Positions 6,529-6,849 of a stretch of DNA of 6,849 nucleotides are shown piece by piece. The stretch is from an uncultured Elusimicrobiales bacterium (GTDB taxonomy: Bacteria > Elusimicrobiota > Elusimicrobia > Elusimicrobiales > Elusimicrobiaceae). The stretch is taken from assembly GCA_934644855.1 (NCBI GenBank), contig CAKUDJ010000043.1, positions 1 through 6,849 on the forward strand, written 5' to 3'. A program made the position numbers and the translations under genes. Position 1 is the stretch's first letter; each line of letters starts with the position of its first letter. Under the pieces are notes generated by a model. The model was not told the DNA's origin. It did no database searches and saw nothing but the letters and a program-made list of their open reading frames with translations.

Positions 6529-6849
6529 CTTTTTATCCTTATTCAAAATTACAAAAACTTCTTTTAACGTACTGGAGCTGATGGCCGGGGTTATCTCCAC
6601 GGTCAACGCGGTTTGGAACGCCCCGCCCCGCCGCACGGCAGATACTTCCCCCGCCAAAATTCCGGCCGGGAAAATGCTGCTTGCCGCCGAGGTATACACC
6701 TTATCCCCCGGTTTTACCTGGGATAAAAGCGGCACATATTTTAATAAAACCGCGCCGGTACCGCCGCCCAACAAAAGGCCTTCTTCACGCCCGGGGCTTA
6801 AAAACGCCGCCGCCGAAAAATCTTCATCACGCACCAAAAGCACTTTGGC
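6520..6849 (-). CDS. mreC: MreC, C-terminal part (partial)
   Basis: The final 109 residues of MreC; the gene enters from beyond the right edge, and the frame is open to the first base. MreC is a bitopic inner-membrane protein whose periplasmic beta-rich part binds and activates PBP2-RodA. The visible segment is the second beta domain: KVLLVRDEDFS, then a glycine-rich EGLLLGGGTGAVLLKYVP, then GDKVYTSAASSIFPAGI, matching the family's GD-V-TSG--G-FP-G- pattern (a serine and alanines replace the usual glycines), then GEVSAV and a closing strand EVFVIL. It ends in a lysine-rich tail NKDKKKK. The N-terminal membrane helix and coiled coil are outside the window, and mreB probably lies further upstream. 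The GTG at 6843-6841 is an internal valine, not a start. Confidence 0.93.
   Translation of the reverse strand, partial: AKVLLVRDEDFSAAAFLSPGREEGLLLGGGTGAVLLKYVPLLSQVKPGDKVYTSAASSIFPAGILAGEVSAVRRGGAFQTALTVEITPAISSSTLKEVFVILNKDKKKK

Noticed and set aside
6841..6843. GTG as a possible start codon of the rightmost gene
   Set aside because: The frame is open to the window edge and the sequence aligns with the middle of MreC, so the gene begins outside the window.

Overview
The window is a densely packed, wholly minus-strand stretch of a bacterial chromosome. In transcription order (right to left) it reads: mreC (3' end only), mreD, the transpeptidase PBP2 (mrdA), rodA, a DUF2344/TIGR03936-family protein, ribonuclease G (rng), and the 5' end of an exported protein with a copper-amine-oxidase-like 'stalk' domain, possibly an N-acetylmuramoyl-L-alanine amidase. 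No RNA gene, mobile element, CRISPR array or non-coding stretch over 300 bases was seen. The longest gap between genes is 42 bp.

The first four genes are the elongasome cassette for rod shape and lateral cell-wall growth. MreC and MreD link cytoskeletal MreB (expected just off the right edge) to the wall synthases. RodA polymerises lipid II into glycan and PBP2 crosslinks it. mreC/mreD and mrdA/rodA each overlap by one base (TAATG), and mreD/mrdA and rodA/DUF2344 are 12-18 bp apart, so this looks like one operon with translational coupling. The DUF2344 gene and rng follow at 12 and 21 bp. A strong GC hairpin with a short T run sits right after rng and may end the unit or limit read-through into the exported-protein gene.

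The organism looks like a Gram-negative-type rod with moderate GC content. The small RNase G, the divergent stand-alone DUF2344 protein, the enlarged RodA and the stalk-domain exported protein would fit Elusimicrobiota (a gut-type lineage). This is an impression from gene content, not a demonstrated placement.

No obviously new system is present. The points most worth checking are: a DUF2344 gene without its usual radical-SAM partner and lacking the usual family signatures; a RodA about 65-70 residues longer than the E. coli type; a Cys/Cys/His/Cys set in PBP2 that resembles a zinc site; and the hairpin abutting a start codon that has no visible Shine-Dalgarno sequence.
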